This document shows, in pieces, positions 26,802 to 35,176 of a stretch of 64,000 nt of DNA (positions within the stretch are counted from its first letter, which is position 1; the number at the start of each line of letters is the position of its first letter). This DNA comes from Hymenobacter aerilatus (GTDB taxonomy: Bacteria; Bacteroidota; Bacteroidia; Cytophagales; Hymenobacteraceae). The stretch covers positions 3,080,501-3,144,500 of the forward strand of contig NZ_CP095053.1 in assembly GCF_022921095.1 (NCBI RefSeq). Direction: 5' to 3'. Made by a program: the position numbers and the translations under genes. The notes beneath the pieces were generated by a model. The model ran no database searches. It was not told the DNA's origin and saw nothing but the letters and a program-made list of their open reading frames with translations.

Positions 26802-27419
26802 CTACAGCTTAACCTCCGTTTTCCGACGTAGGCACATAAACAACTCCCTACCCTGCCGGGGCTGCAAGGAATTGTAGGCCGGCGCGAAGTGCACGAAGTC
26901 GAAGTACGGCTCAAAGTAGGTACGGTATTCTGCCGCGCTACCCCCAAAGGGCGGGCCAGGCTGCGAAAATTCGGTATCGAAGAGTAGGCCCACGAGTATG
27001 CCGCTGGGGCGCAGCAGTGCGGCGCACTGCCGGGCGTAGGCAGGGCGCTGATCGGGGTCGAGGGCGCAGAAGAAGGTTTGCTCTACCAGCAAATCGAACG
27101 GCTCGGCGGGCGACAGCGTGAAAAAATCCTGCAACAGCAAGTGCTCCACTGGGAAGTCGGGCACACGGGCTTGCAGCGCCGCTAGCGCGTCGGGCGCCAC
27201 ATCGGCCACCCACACGTTGGGGTAGCCGTGGCGGTACAAATACTCGGCCTCGTAGCCGCGTCCAGCGCCCGGAATGAGGATGCGGCGGGCATCGGGGCCG
27301 GGTAGCTGCGTGAAATATTCCCGCAGAGGTGGCGTTATTTCACCCGTGTCCCAGCCAGTTTGCCCGGCCTCGTAGCGGCCTTGCCAGTAGGCTGCGTCGA
27401 GCGTTGAAGTAGGTTGCAT
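26802..27419 (-). CDS. SAM-dependent methyltransferase (TPMT-like)
   Basis: The 205-residue protein reads as a single class I methyltransferase domain. It opens YWQGRYEAGQTGWDTGEITPPL, typical of the thiopurine S-methyltransferase-like group. It has the SAM loop RRILIPGAGRGYEA near residue 55, the acidic VWVADVAPDAL, and FDLLVEQTFFCALDPDQR. I chose the ATG at 27419; a GTG-type upstream start would add 20 basic residues that lie over the divergent promoter. The acceptor substrate cannot be told from sequence; bacterial relatives act on thiols, selenium or tellurite. Confidence 0.85.
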   Translation of the reverse strand: MQPTSTLDAAYWQGRYEAGQTGWDTGEITPPLREYFTQLPGPDARRILIPGAGRGYEAEYLYRHGYPNVWVADVAPDALAALQARVPDFPVEHLLLQDFFTLSPAEPFDLLVEQTFFCALDPDQRPAYARQCAALLRPSGILVGLLFDTEFSQPGPPFGGSAAEYRTYFEPYFDFVHFAPAYNSLQPRQGRELFMCLRRKTEVKL

Positions 27420-27444
27420 CACCTTGTCTGATTTCGTCTGAGAC

Positions 27445-27474
27445 TTGCGCACGTGCACAATCCCTTTATTTTTG
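27445..27474 (+). promoter_or_regulatory. Promoter of the coiled-coil membrane protein gene
   Basis: TTG at 27445-27447 and TATTTTTG at 27467-27474 are 19 bases apart, matching the Bacteroidota -33/-7 consensus (TTG, 17-23 bases, TAnnTTTG). It would give a leader of about 50 bases before the ATG at 27532. Two palindromes overlap it: TTGCGCACGTGCACAA (27445-27460, one mismatched pair) and TTTGTGCACAAA (27471-27482, perfect). Confidence 0.75.
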
Positions 27475-27531
27475 TGCACAAAGGTACTGGTCCCACCCGC
27501 ATCTGCCGGGTATCACTTAACCCTCCCTTAC

Positions 27532-28479
27532 ATGGAACCAACTCAAAATTCTGAACCTAAAAACAACAACCGGGTCTGGCTGTTCGTGGCCCTCTTTCTG
27601 GTGCTACTGGGCATCAACGGCTTCCTGTTCTACCTGAATCAGCAGAAAGGCAAGCAAAACGAACAGCTCACAGCCACCGTCAAGGAGAAAGACGACAAGC
27701 TGGAAGCACAAATCAAAGAGTACGAAACCCTGAAGGCCGATTTTGAGCGCCAGAGCCAGGAAGTACAGAGCATGGGGCAATCCAACGACTCACTGCTGGC
27801 CCGAATTTCGGCTATCAACGCCGACCTATTGAAGCTGCGCTCCTTCCGCAAAGGCAGCTTTTCCATTGCCGAGCAGCGCCGCTTCAAGGAGCGCGCCGCC
27901 AACTTTGAAGCCCAACTGCGCAAAAAAGATGAGGAAATTGCTCAGCTAAAGGCTGACAATGAGGCTCTCTACACTGAAACCACTACCCTGAAAGAGCGCC
28001 AAAACAAGCTCACCGATACCATCTCGACGGTAGTGCGCTCCAATCAGGACCTATCGGAAAAGGTTGCGGTGGCCTCGCGTCTGCAAGCCGATAACATCCG
28101 GGTAGGCATTATTAACGGTCGCAACAAAGAGAAGGACGACGACGATAACGAGTTCAAAGCCAAGCGGGTAGAGAAAGTAAAAGTTACCTTCAACCTGGCT
28201 CGCAACGATGTGGCTCCCAAAGAGACTAAGCAAATCATGATGCGCCTGATTGAGCCCGACGGCTCGGCCCTCTACAACCTGAGCACCGGCGGCGGCACGT
28301 TCATGGTCGATGGCTCGGAGGCATTCTACACGGCCAAGCAGGATATCGTATTCGACAACACTCGCCAGCCTGTGCAATTCCTGTATGCCAAGGGCGCGTC
28401 CTACAAAACGGGCCTGCACACCGTAGAGCTATACTCGGGCGGCGTGATGATCGGCAAAACCACGTTCACGCTGAAATAA
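27532..28479 (+). CDS. Membrane-anchored coiled-coil protein
   Basis: The 315-residue protein has a short cytoplasmic tail, one N-terminal membrane helix (VWLFVALFLVLLGINGFLFYL) and a coiled coil over about residues 40-180 (QLTATVKEKDDKLEAQIKEYETLKADFERQ and later repeats). A beta-rich C-terminal domain starts near 200 (RVEKVKVTFNLARNDVAPKETKQ) and ends KTTFTLK. I chose the ATG at 27532, which fits the promoter and gives the membrane helix near the N-terminus. It is common in Bacteroidota but I know no defined role. It probably spans the periplasm from the inner membrane. Confidence 0.82.
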   Translation: MEPTQNSEPKNNNRVWLFVALFLVLLGINGFLFYLNQQKGKQNEQLTATVKEKDDKLEAQIKEYETLKADFERQSQEVQSMGQSNDSLLARISAINADLLKLRSFRKGSFSIAEQRRFKERAANFEAQLRKKDEEIAQLKADNEALYTETTTLKERQNKLTDTISTVVRSNQDLSEKVAVASRLQADNIRVGIINGRNKEKDDDDNEFKAKRVEKVKVTFNLARNDVAPKETKQIMMRLIEPDGSALYNLSTGGGTFMVDGSEAFYTAKQDIVFDNTRQPVQFLYAKGASYKTGLHTVELYSGGVMIGKTTFTLK

Positions 28480-28648
28480 GTCTGAACTACGGATTCGCTC
28501 GGATTTTTCGGATGACGCGGATTCTGTAGTAGACTTTCAAAAGAACCACAAAACAAAAAGAGCTTGCCACTTGGCAAGCTCTTTTTGTTTTAAAGCGTCT
28601 ACAAAATCCGTGGAATCCGAAAAATCCGAGCGAATCCGTGGTTCAGAC
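28480..28648. repeat. Nested palindrome with internal terminator between a coiled-coil gene and cphA
   Basis: Outer arms (about 28480-28512 and 28610-28648) share GTCTGAAC-GGATTCGCTCGGATTTTTCGG-type sequence on both strands. The right arm covers the cphA stop codon (28643-28645). The left arm starts one base after the upstream stop. Inside is a separate perfect hairpin listed as its own terminator. Confidence 0.9.
28551..28590. terminator. Bidirectional terminator inside the nested palindrome
   Basis: Arms AAACAAAAAGAGCTTGCCA (28551-28569) and its complement (28572-28590) are perfect over 19 bases, with a CT loop, A-run on one side and T-run on the other. It can stop transcription of both convergent genes. 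Confidence 0.92.
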
Positions 28649-31261
28649 AGGCTGATAGTTTTCCAGCTTCTTGATGGCGCCACCGATGTTCTCGGTGAGA
28701 ATGCACACTACGGAGCCTGGACGGGCCGTGTGCAGAGCGTGGTCGATGGCGTCCAGCTCATCTTCGATGTAGGTGATAGGAATTTCCAGTTTGTCGAGTT
28801 GCAGGCCGCGAGTCATCAGGTCGCGCAGTTCCTCAGCGGTTTTGCCACGCAAGTCACGGTCCTGGCGCAGGATTACCTCATCGAAAATCTGGCCGGCTAT
28901 GCGCGCAAAGCCCAGCGTATCCTCCTCGCGCCGGTCGCCCAGCCCCGACACGATGCCTACCTTGTGCGTGGCCTCGGTGGCATTCAGGAATTCCGCAAAT
29001 TTTGTGATACCCGCCGTGTTGTGGGCGTAGTCGACAATCACCTCAAACTGCGGGTATTTGAATATATTCATGCGGCCCGGCGTTTTGCTGGCCGAGGGTA
29101 TGAACGTGCGCAACGCCGTCTTGATATCATCCTTACTAAAGCCAGCCAAGTAGCCGGCCAGGGCCGCCGCCAAGATATTCTCGATGTTGAAACCGGCCCT
29201 ACCCCCAAACGTTATCGGAAACTCCGCGGCCCGGTCGATGCGTAGCTTGTAGCTGTTTTTGTAGATGGTGATATAACCTTCTTCGTACACCGCGGCCACG
29301 CCGCCGTCTTCCACGTGCTCCAAAATGCGTGGGTTGTTCTCATCCATGCTGAAGTAGGCCACGCGGCAGTCGAGCTTGTGGCCCATCTGGTACACCAAGT
29401 CATCGTCGGCGTTGAGCACTGCCCAGCCGTTTTTACGCACCGTGCGGGGTAGCACGCCCTTCACGGCGGCCATTTCCTCTACCGTGTAAATATCGCGCAG
29501 GCCCAAGTGGTCGGCCGCTACGTTGGTCACCACGGCAATATCGCAGGAGTGAAAGCCCAGGCCCGAGCGCAGCATTCCGCCGCGGGCGGTTTCTAGCACC
29601 GCGTAGTTCACGGTAGGGTCGCGCAGCACAAACTCGGCGCTCTGGCCGCCGGTGCAGTCACCTTTCTGGAGCTGCACCCCCTGGATGTAGATGCCATCCG
29701 TCGTCGTGAATCCTACCTTATAGCCCTTGGATGCCACCATGTGCGCAATCAGGCGCGTGGTGGTGGTTTTGCCGTTGGTACCCGTCACGGCGATGATAGG
29801 GATGCGAGACGGCACACTGGGCGGAAACAACATGTCTACCACGGGCGCGGCCACGTTGCGTGGTAGCCCATCAGTAGGCGAAATATGCATCCGGAAGCCA
29901 GGCGCAGCATTCACCTCAATTACGGCACCGCGAGTTTCGTTGAGCGGCACCGCAATATCATTGGTTAATAGGTCGATGCCGCAGATATCGAGGCCGATAA
30001 TACCGGCCACGCGCTCAGCCAGCAGCACATTGTAAGGGTCTACCAGGTCAGTCACATCAGTGGCCGTGCCCCCAGTGCTAATGTTGGCCGTGCTTTTGAG
30101 GTAAACTGTCTGGCCCGTGGGCAACACCGAGTCCAGCGTGAGTTGCTGAGCCGCCAGAATATCCAGCGTGTGCTTGTCAGCTTTGATAGCCGTGAGCACT
30201 TTTTCGTGCCCAATGCCGCGGCGAGGGTCGGTGTTTACTTCGTCAATCAACTGCTGAATGGTGTGCGTTCCGTCGCCCGTCACGGCAGCGGGCGTGCGCT
30301 TGGCCGCAGCCACCAGCTTGCCATTTACCACCAATAATCGGAAGTCAGCGCCTTCGATAAATTGCTCCACAATCACGGCGCGCGAGTATTCCTGTGCTGC
30401 TTTTAGACCCGCCACGGCATCTTCCCAGTTCTGAATCTTGATGGTAGCGCCCTTGCCGTGGTTGCCATCTAGCGGCTTGGTCACAATGGGAAAGCCTAAT
30501 TCCTCGATGGCGTCGCGCAGACCGTCTTCGGAGTACACGGTAGTACCGCGGGGCACGGGCACGCCTGCGTTCTTGAGCATGGCTTTCGTGCGGTTCTTAT
30601 TGCCCGCAATTTCCACCCCCGCGTTGCAGGTATAGGTAGTAGTAGTGGCCCAGATACGCTTTTGGTTTACTCCGTAGCCTAGCTGAATGATATTGCTACT
30701 TTCCAATTGGATGTATGGAATATTGCGCGAGGCCGCTTCCGATACAATGCTTTGCGTGCTGGGGCCGAAATACTCTTCTTCACGAATGTGGTGCAACTCT
30801 GCCAGTATCGGCTTCAAGTCCACCGGTTTGCCGTTGCACAGCGCATCCAGGGTTTCCACCGCGTATTCGGCGGCTTGGCGGCCGGCCCGCTCCTCTCGAT
30901 AGGAAAATACTATCATATCCATGCCCTCTTCGTGCGCAGGGTAGGATTTGCCCCAGTACACTGGCATACCAGCTTGCCGCTGCAAGGCCAGCGCCATGTG
31001 TTGCAGCACGTAGGCTAGTGGTTCGCCGTCGGCTAATTGCTCGCGCGTGAGAGGCGGGTGCTTGGCAGCCTCAGCAGAGTGGTGCGGATTGGCCATGCCC
31101 AGGTTCGGGAACAGTTCTGCCAGTTGCTCTGGTAACTCAGCTACGCTATTCGACCAAGTGCCGGCCCACTCCCCAAAGTCCACCTTCATCACAATCAGGC
31201 GGGTGTGTTTAACAGACCAATAGCTAGGGCCGCGCATGGTGCGCAGGTCGACAATCTTCAT
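28643..31261 (-). CDS. cphA: Cyanophycin synthetase
   Basis: CphA builds cyanophycin, a poly-aspartate backbone with arginine side chains used to store nitrogen, with ATP. The 872-residue protein has the three-part plan: an N-terminal domain; an ATP-grasp module around residues 220-470 (GFPIVTKPLDGNHGKGATI, VIVEQFIEGADFRLLVV, GAVIEVNAAPGFRMH); and a Mur-ligase-like module from about 490 with P-loop VTGTNGKTTTTRL. Length and order match CphA1-type enzymes. No cyanophycinase (cphB) is adjacent: upstream is tRNA-Cys. The stop lies inside the nested palindrome. Confidence 0.96.
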   Translation of the reverse strand: MKIVDLRTMRGPSYWSVKHTRLIVMKVDFGEWAGTWSNSVAELPEQLAELFPNLGMANPHHSAEAAKHPPLTREQLADGEPLAYVLQHMALALQRQAGMPVYWGKSYPAHEEGMDMIVFSYREERAGRQAAEYAVETLDALCNGKPVDLKPILAELHHIREEEYFGPSTQSIVSEAASRNIPYIQLESSNIIQLGYGVNQKRIWATTTTYTCNAGVEIAGNKNRTKAMLKNAGVPVPRGTTVYSEDGLRDAIEELGFPIVTKPLDGNHGKGATIKIQNWEDAVAGLKAAQEYSRAVIVEQFIEGADFRLLVVNGKLVAAAKRTPAAVTGDGTHTIQQLIDEVNTDPRRGIGHEKVLTAIKADKHTLDILAAQQLTLDSVLPTGQTVYLKSTANISTGGTATDVTDLVDPYNVLLAERVAGIIGLDICGIDLLTNDIAVPLNETRGAVIEVNAAPGFRMHISPTDGLPRNVAAPVVDMLFPPSVPSRIPIIAVTGTNGKTTTTRLIAHMVASKGYKVGFTTTDGIYIQGVQLQKGDCTGGQSAEFVLRDPTVNYAVLETARGGMLRSGLGFHSCDIAVVTNVAADHLGLRDIYTVEEMAAVKGVLPRTVRKNGWAVLNADDDLVYQMGHKLDCRVAYFSMDENNPRILEHVEDGGVAAVYEEGYITIYKNSYKLRIDRAAEFPITFGGRAGFNIENILAAALAGYLAGFSKDDIKTALRTFIPSASKTPGRMNIFKYPQFEVIVDYAHNTAGITKFAEFLNATEATHKVGIVSGLGDRREEDTLGFARIAGQIFDEVILRQDRDLRGKTAEELRDLMTRGLQLDKLEIPITYIEDELDAIDHALHTARPGSVVCILTENIGGAIKKLENYQPV

Positions 31262-31398
31262 ACAATAAGCGTGGGTGAAAAACGGAGTATGCCCGCCCTA
31301 TACGCAGGATGGGCTCAAAGGATAAGCATACTGGTAGGCGTACAGAATGGTTTTGCTGGAATACTAGCTGGCTTTCTGACTACCTACTCCCCTACACG

Positions 31399-31432
31399 CA
31401 AAAAGCCCCGGTCGGGGCTAATCGACCGGGGC
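31399..31432 (-). terminator. Terminator after tRNA-Cys
   Basis: GCCCCGGTCG (31405-31414) pairs with CGACCGGGGC (31423-31432). The A-run at 31400-31404 becomes the T-run on the minus strand, 20 bases past the tRNA 3' end. Confidence 0.85.
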
Positions 31433-31451
31433 AAGCAAGCAAAACAGGAAG

Positions 31452-31522
31452 AGGTGACGGGCGGATTCGAACCGCCGTAGGAGGTTTTGCAGACCTCTAC
31501 CTAGCCACTCGGTCACGTCACC
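31452..31522 (-). tRNA. tRNA-Cys (anticodon GCA)
   Basis: The minus strand reads GGTGACG at the 5' end (complement of 31516-31522) pairing with CGTCACC (complement of 31453-31459), with T as discriminator, as in tRNA-Cys. The anticodon loop is TCTGCAAAA and the T loop GGTTCGAATCC. CCA is not encoded. It is 71 bases long. Confidence 0.97.
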
Positions 31523-31631
31523 GGATTGGGAGCGCAAACATACGTCAATAATCGACTTTTGCCAAACCAATCCACTCCTTTTCTTGGCTTTATTCACTAA
31601 ACTTCTGTATCATAGTAAGTTTATTATACAC

Positions 31632-31657
31632 AAAAAAGCCCCGGATTGCTCCGGGGC
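31632..31657 (-). terminator. Terminator after rpsA
   Basis: GCCCCGG (31638-31644) pairs with CCGGGGC (31651-31657) and is followed on the minus strand by TTTTTT (31632-31637). It is 27 bases past the rpsA stop. Confidence 0.88.
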
Positions 31658-31683
31658 TTCTCGTTTCCAGCTAGAAGGTCAGC

Positions 31684-33699
31684 TTACGCTTTGTCTTCTT
31701 TGTTGGTGTCGTCGTCCGAGTCGAGCAGGTGCTTGGCACGGTCAACTACGTCTTCGGCAGCGTGCGTCACGGTGTCGATGGCGTCGGAAGCGGCTTTGGT
31801 TACGCGGGCAACCAGGCCCTCTTCTTCGGCAGCGGGAGCAGCTTTCTTGCTGGCTTGCGCCTGCAGCTTCTGCTCACCAGCCTCACGCTCCGAGCCCATC
31901 ATCCGGTCACGCAGGGCGCTCAAGGCGTCCAGGTCACCCAGCGTCGACTTTTCAGCCGGCTGCGAGGTAGCCTTCTTCACGTCGGCTGCGCTAGTAGTAG
32001 CAACACCACCAGCGGTAGCAGTTGGCGTCTTCTTCTTGAACTTAGAAGCACGGCTTTCTTCTTCTTGCGACTGGTTGTATACAGCCGTGTGCGAGAGTAC
32101 GATGCGACGGTCGTCCTTCGAGAATTCTACCACGCGGAAGTCCAGCGATTCGCCGTTTTCAGCCTGCGAGCCGTCTTCTTTCTGCAGCGACTTAGGATAA
32201 GCGAAGCCTTCGATGCCATAGGGCAGCTCCAGCACGGCACCACGGTCGTTTTTCTCCGTGATGGTAGCGCGGTGCACCGAGCCAGGAGTGAATACCGTCT
32301 GGAACGTATCCCAGGGGTTTTCTTCCAGCTGCTTGTGGCCCAGGGCTAGGCGGCGGTTAGCTACATCCAGCTCCAGTACCAGCACGTCCAGACGGTCGCC
32401 TACTTTCACGACTTCTGAAGGATGCTTGATCTTCTTGGTCCACGACAGGTCCGACACGTGCACGAGGCCGTCTACACCTTCTTCCAGTTCTACGAACAGG
32501 CCGAAGTTGGTCAGGTTGCGCACCAGGCCGTTGTGCTTGGTACCCACAGCATACTTCTCAGCGAAATCACCACGAGTCCATGGATCTTCGCTCAGTTGCT
32601 TGATACCCAGGCTCATCTTGCGGTCTTCGCGGTCTAGCGTCAGAATCTGCGCTTCTACCACGTCGCCCTGCTTGATGAAGTCCTGCGGGTTGCGCAGGTG
32701 CTGGCTCCACGACATTTCTGATACGTGGATGAGACCTTCTACGCCAGGGATAATTTCCATGAATGCGCCGTAGTCGGCTACGTTCACAATGCGGCCTTTC
32801 ACTTTTGAGCCTACGCCCATGTCCTCGGGCAGCGAATCCCATGGGTGCGGGGTCAGCTGCTTCAGGCCCAATGAAATACGCTTCTTGGCTTCGTCGAAGT
32901 CCAGTACTACCACGTTCAACTTCTGGTCGAGTTGCAGCACTTCCGAAGGATGTGCAATGCGGCCCCACGAGATGTCGGTGATGTGCAGCAGACCATCTAC
33001 GCCACCGAGGTCGATGAACACACCGAAGTTGGTCATGTTCTTGATAACGCCCTCCAGGATCTGGCCTTTCTCCAGGTTGTTGAGGATGGCTTCGCGCTGC
33101 TTCTCGAGGTCTTTCTCGATCAGGACTTTGTGCGAAACTACCACGTTGTCGAAAGCAGCGTTGATTTTCACCACTTTCACTTCCATGCGACGACCTACAT
33201 AAATGTCGAAGTCACGGATAGGCTTCACGTCGATTTGCGAGCCGGGTAGGAAGGCTTCTACGCCGTCCAGGTCCATAATCAGACCACCTTTGGTGCGACG
33301 CTTTACTACGCCTTCCAGAATGGTGTCATTCTCCAGAGCGTCGTAAATAGCTTTCCAAGCCTGCTTGATCTTCGCCTTCTTGCGCGACAGGATCAGCTGG
33401 CCGTTTGCGTTTTCCTGCTCCTCGATGAATACTTCCACCTCGTCGCCGGGCTTCAGATCGGGCAGGTCACGGAATTCAGACACTGGTACCAGTCCGTCGG
33501 ACTTGAAACCAATGTTCAGGATAACGTCGCGGTCGGTGATGCCTACCACTACGCCACGTACTACTTCTTCTTCCTGGACGGTCGTCAGCGTGTCGCTGTA
33601 CATTTCCTCCATCCGGGCGCGCTCCTCTGCGGAATAATTACCGCCGAAGCTGTTGGCTCCGACGTTGTCCCAGTCGAAGTTGTCTACTACTTCTGCCAT
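31684..33699 (-). CDS. rpsA: 30S ribosomal protein S1
   Basis: S1 helps mRNA bind to the 30S subunit. The 671-residue protein has repeated S1 (OB-fold) units, seen as GVVVGITDRDVILNIGFKSDGLVP, GVVKRRTKGGLIMDLDGVEAFLPG, GVIKNMTNFGVFIDLGGVDGLLH, GRIVNVADYGAFMEIIPGVEGLIH and GLVRNLTNFGLFVELEEGVDGLVH, plus a divergent last one (ATITEKNDRGAVLELPYG). After about residue 560 there is a low-complexity Ala/Lys/Glu tail, longer than in E. coli S1. Translation in this phylum is mostly without Shine-Dalgarno, so S1 dependence may matter more; that is an inference. Confidence 0.97.
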   Translation of the reverse strand: MAEVVDNFDWDNVGANSFGGNYSAEERARMEEMYSDTLTTVQEEEVVRGVVVGITDRDVILNIGFKSDGLVPVSEFRDLPDLKPGDEVEVFIEEQENANGQLILSRKKAKIKQAWKAIYDALENDTILEGVVKRRTKGGLIMDLDGVEAFLPGSQIDVKPIRDFDIYVGRRMEVKVVKINAAFDNVVVSHKVLIEKDLEKQREAILNNLEKGQILEGVIKNMTNFGVFIDLGGVDGLLHITDISWGRIAHPSEVLQLDQKLNVVVLDFDEAKKRISLGLKQLTPHPWDSLPEDMGVGSKVKGRIVNVADYGAFMEIIPGVEGLIHVSEMSWSQHLRNPQDFIKQGDVVEAQILTLDREDRKMSLGIKQLSEDPWTRGDFAEKYAVGTKHNGLVRNLTNFGLFVELEEGVDGLVHVSDLSWTKKIKHPSEVVKVGDRLDVLVLELDVANRRLALGHKQLEENPWDTFQTVFTPGSVHRATITEKNDRGAVLELPYGIEGFAYPKSLQKEDGSQAENGESLDFRVVEFSKDDRRIVLSHTAVYNQSQEEESRASKFKKKTPTATAGGVATTSAADVKKATSQPAEKSTLGDLDALSALRDRMMGSEREAGEQKLQAQASKKAAPAAEEEGLVARVTKAASDAIDTVTHAAEDVVDRAKHLLDSDDDTNKEDKA

Positions 33700-33786
33700 A
33701 TTAGCTAGTGGCCCTCGTGTACACGTTCGGCGCAGGGCCCGCCTCCGAATCGCGTTTTTGCTTGATACACAGCACTAAAGCGCCGG

Positions 33787-33803
33787 CCCGCCACCCTGGC
33801 GGG
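33787..33803 (-). promoter_or_regulatory. Stem-loop at the expected 5' end of the rpsA mRNA
   Basis: CCCGCCA (33787-33793) and TGGCGGG (33797-33803) form a perfect GC-rich stem with a 3-base loop. It begins about where transcription should start, 5-7 bases after the -7 element. Confidence 0.4.
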
Positions 33804-33807
33804 GGCG

Positions 33808-33815
33808 CAAAGATA
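33808..33815 (-). promoter_or_regulatory. rpsA: rpsA -7 element TATCTTTG
   Basis: The minus strand reads TATCTTTGC, a perfect match to TAnnTTTG. The nearest TTG is only 14 bases upstream, so the -33 box is not clear. The leader to the rpsA ATG would be about 100 bases. Confidence 0.65.
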
Positions 33816-33900
33816 CTAAAATTTGTTATCAAGTCATTCGTATTCTGTCAGATAGACTCTATATCAAAAACGCTGTGTGCGTCGCTTAATACATCACAGA

Positions 33901-33930
33901 AAAAGGCCGCTCTTTGCAGAGCGGCCTTTT
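33901..33930 (-). terminator. Terminator after the desaturase gene
   Basis: AAAAGGCCGCTCT (33901-33913) and AGAGCGGCCTTTT (33918-33930) are perfect arms around TTGC. It is usable on both strands and lies 27 bases past the desaturase stop. Confidence 0.88.
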
Positions 33931-33956
33931 CATTATACACTACTTACTACTGTACT

Positions 33957-35021
33957 CTACCGCCTACCCAACTCGCGCAAATGTGCCACGTGCGAGGCTA
34001 CTGCGTAGCGCATCTTCGGGTACTCGTTGTACTCAATGCCAAACTCCTCGCACACTTGCCGAATAATCTTGTTGATAGCTGGGTAGTGCACGTGGGAGAT
34101 GGTAGGAAACAAATGGTGCTCTACCTGAAAGTTGAGCCCACCAACCAGCCAGCTTAGAATCTTGTTGTCCGTGGCAAAGTTGGCCGTAGTCTTAATCTGG
34201 TGAATGGCCCACTCGTCTTCCAGCTTATTGGTAGTGGCATGCGGCACCGGAAACTCGGCGTGCTCTACAGTGTGCGCCAGTTGGAACACGATGCTGAGGG
34301 TGAAACCGGCCACTGCCATAAAGAGCAGGAACCCTACCAACCAGCTCACGAATCCTACCATATAAATTGGCAAGGCCACAAACAGTCCCAGGTGAAGCGC
34401 CTTAAAGCCCCAAAAAACGCCTTGGTCCGATGCGTTCATTTTCTTGATGGGCATCTCCCCGATCTTACCCCGGAAATACTTCTGGTAATCCATGTAGAAA
34501 ATCCAGGCGATAAACAGCAAGGCATAGAAAAACCAGAAGTACAGGTGCTGGAAGCGGTGCAGGCGACGACGCGGCTGGCCGGGGCTGAGGCGTAGCCAGG
34601 GCTGCGCGTCTAGGTCGTCGTCTATCCCGTCGATGTTGGTGTACATGTGGTGGATGAGGTTGTGCTTCATGTTCCACATAAAGCTGTTGCCGCCCATCAC
34701 ATTCAGCGTAAACGCCGCAAACTGATTCACCCAGCGCTTTTTGCTGAACGAACCGTGGGCGCCATCGTGCATCACGTTGAAGCCGATAGCAGCGCCCACG
34801 CCGCCCAGCAACAGGCATTCGAGCACGGCCAACCAGGTAGGCGGCGTCAGGAATACCAAGTGCACGTAGAGGGCAACGAAGGTGATGGTTAGAATCAGGG
34901 CTTTGATAAACAAGGACTTGCCGCCCGTAGTAGCTTTACCAGCTTCGGCAAAGTAGGCGTTGGTGCGGCGCTTCAGCTCCTGATGAAAAGAGCGGGAAGC
35001 CGCGAATTTGGGTGCATGCAT
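33957..35021 (-). CDS. Membrane fatty acid desaturase
   Basis: The 354-residue membrane enzyme inserts a double bond into fatty acyl chains using a di-iron centre and electron donors. Three histidine boxes are present: HDGAHGS near residue 98, HNLIHHMYT near 133 and QVEHHLFPTISH near 312. The spacing and the QxxHH third box match front-end/acyl-CoA desaturases of the linoleoyl-CoA-desaturase type. Four or more hydrophobic helices are seen. It starts MHAPKFAASRSFHQELKRR. A TACCTTTG at 35047-35054 on the minus strand is a likely -7 element. Confidence 0.92.
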   Translation of the reverse strand: MHAPKFAASRSFHQELKRRTNAYFAEAGKATTGGKSLFIKALILTITFVALYVHLVFLTPPTWLAVLECLLLGGVGAAIGFNVMHDGAHGSFSKKRWVNQFAAFTLNVMGGNSFMWNMKHNLIHHMYTNIDGIDDDLDAQPWLRLSPGQPRRRLHRFQHLYFWFFYALLFIAWIFYMDYQKYFRGKIGEMPIKKMNASDQGVFWGFKALHLGLFVALPIYMVGFVSWLVGFLLFMAVAGFTLSIVFQLAHTVEHAEFPVPHATTNKLEDEWAIHQIKTTANFATDNKILSWLVGGLNFQVEHHLFPTISHVHYPAINKIIRQVCEEFGIEYNEYPKMRYAVASHVAHLRELGRR

Positions 35022-35046
35022 GTAAAAGAGGGGATAAACAGGGCGG

Positions 35047-35054
35047 CAAAGGTA
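35047..35054 (-). promoter_or_regulatory. Desaturase -7 element TACCTTTG
   Basis: The minus strand reads TACCTTTGC, matching TAnnTTTG, 25 bases before the ATG of the desaturase. No good -33 TTG is seen. Confidence 0.55.
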
Positions 35055-35164
35055 CCGTTTTCCTGCTGGGGTAGCAGCGTATTTCTACAACTGAAACGCG
35101 CAGAGGCACGCCGTATCCGCCCAACCGGTGCGGTAGGCCGATAGTTCCTCTCCCCTACCCACCG

Positions 35165-35172
35165 TATCTTTG
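35165..35172 (+). promoter_or_regulatory. dinB: dinB -7 element TATCTTTG
   Basis: A perfect TAnnTTTG match ends four bases before the only usable start codon (GTG at 35177). This implies a leaderless or nearly leaderless mRNA. The -33 box is poor. Confidence 0.6.
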
Positions 35173-35176
35173 TCGG

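Noticed and set aside
28571..29245. 224-residue plus-strand ORF opposite the end of cphA
   Set aside because: Antisense shadow of a certain gene; no signature, and it begins inside the terminator repeat.
31646..33249. Several plus-strand ORFs of 100-206 residues opposite rpsA
   Set aside because: All are antisense to a conserved ribosomal protein gene and have Ser/Arg/Thr-rich random composition.
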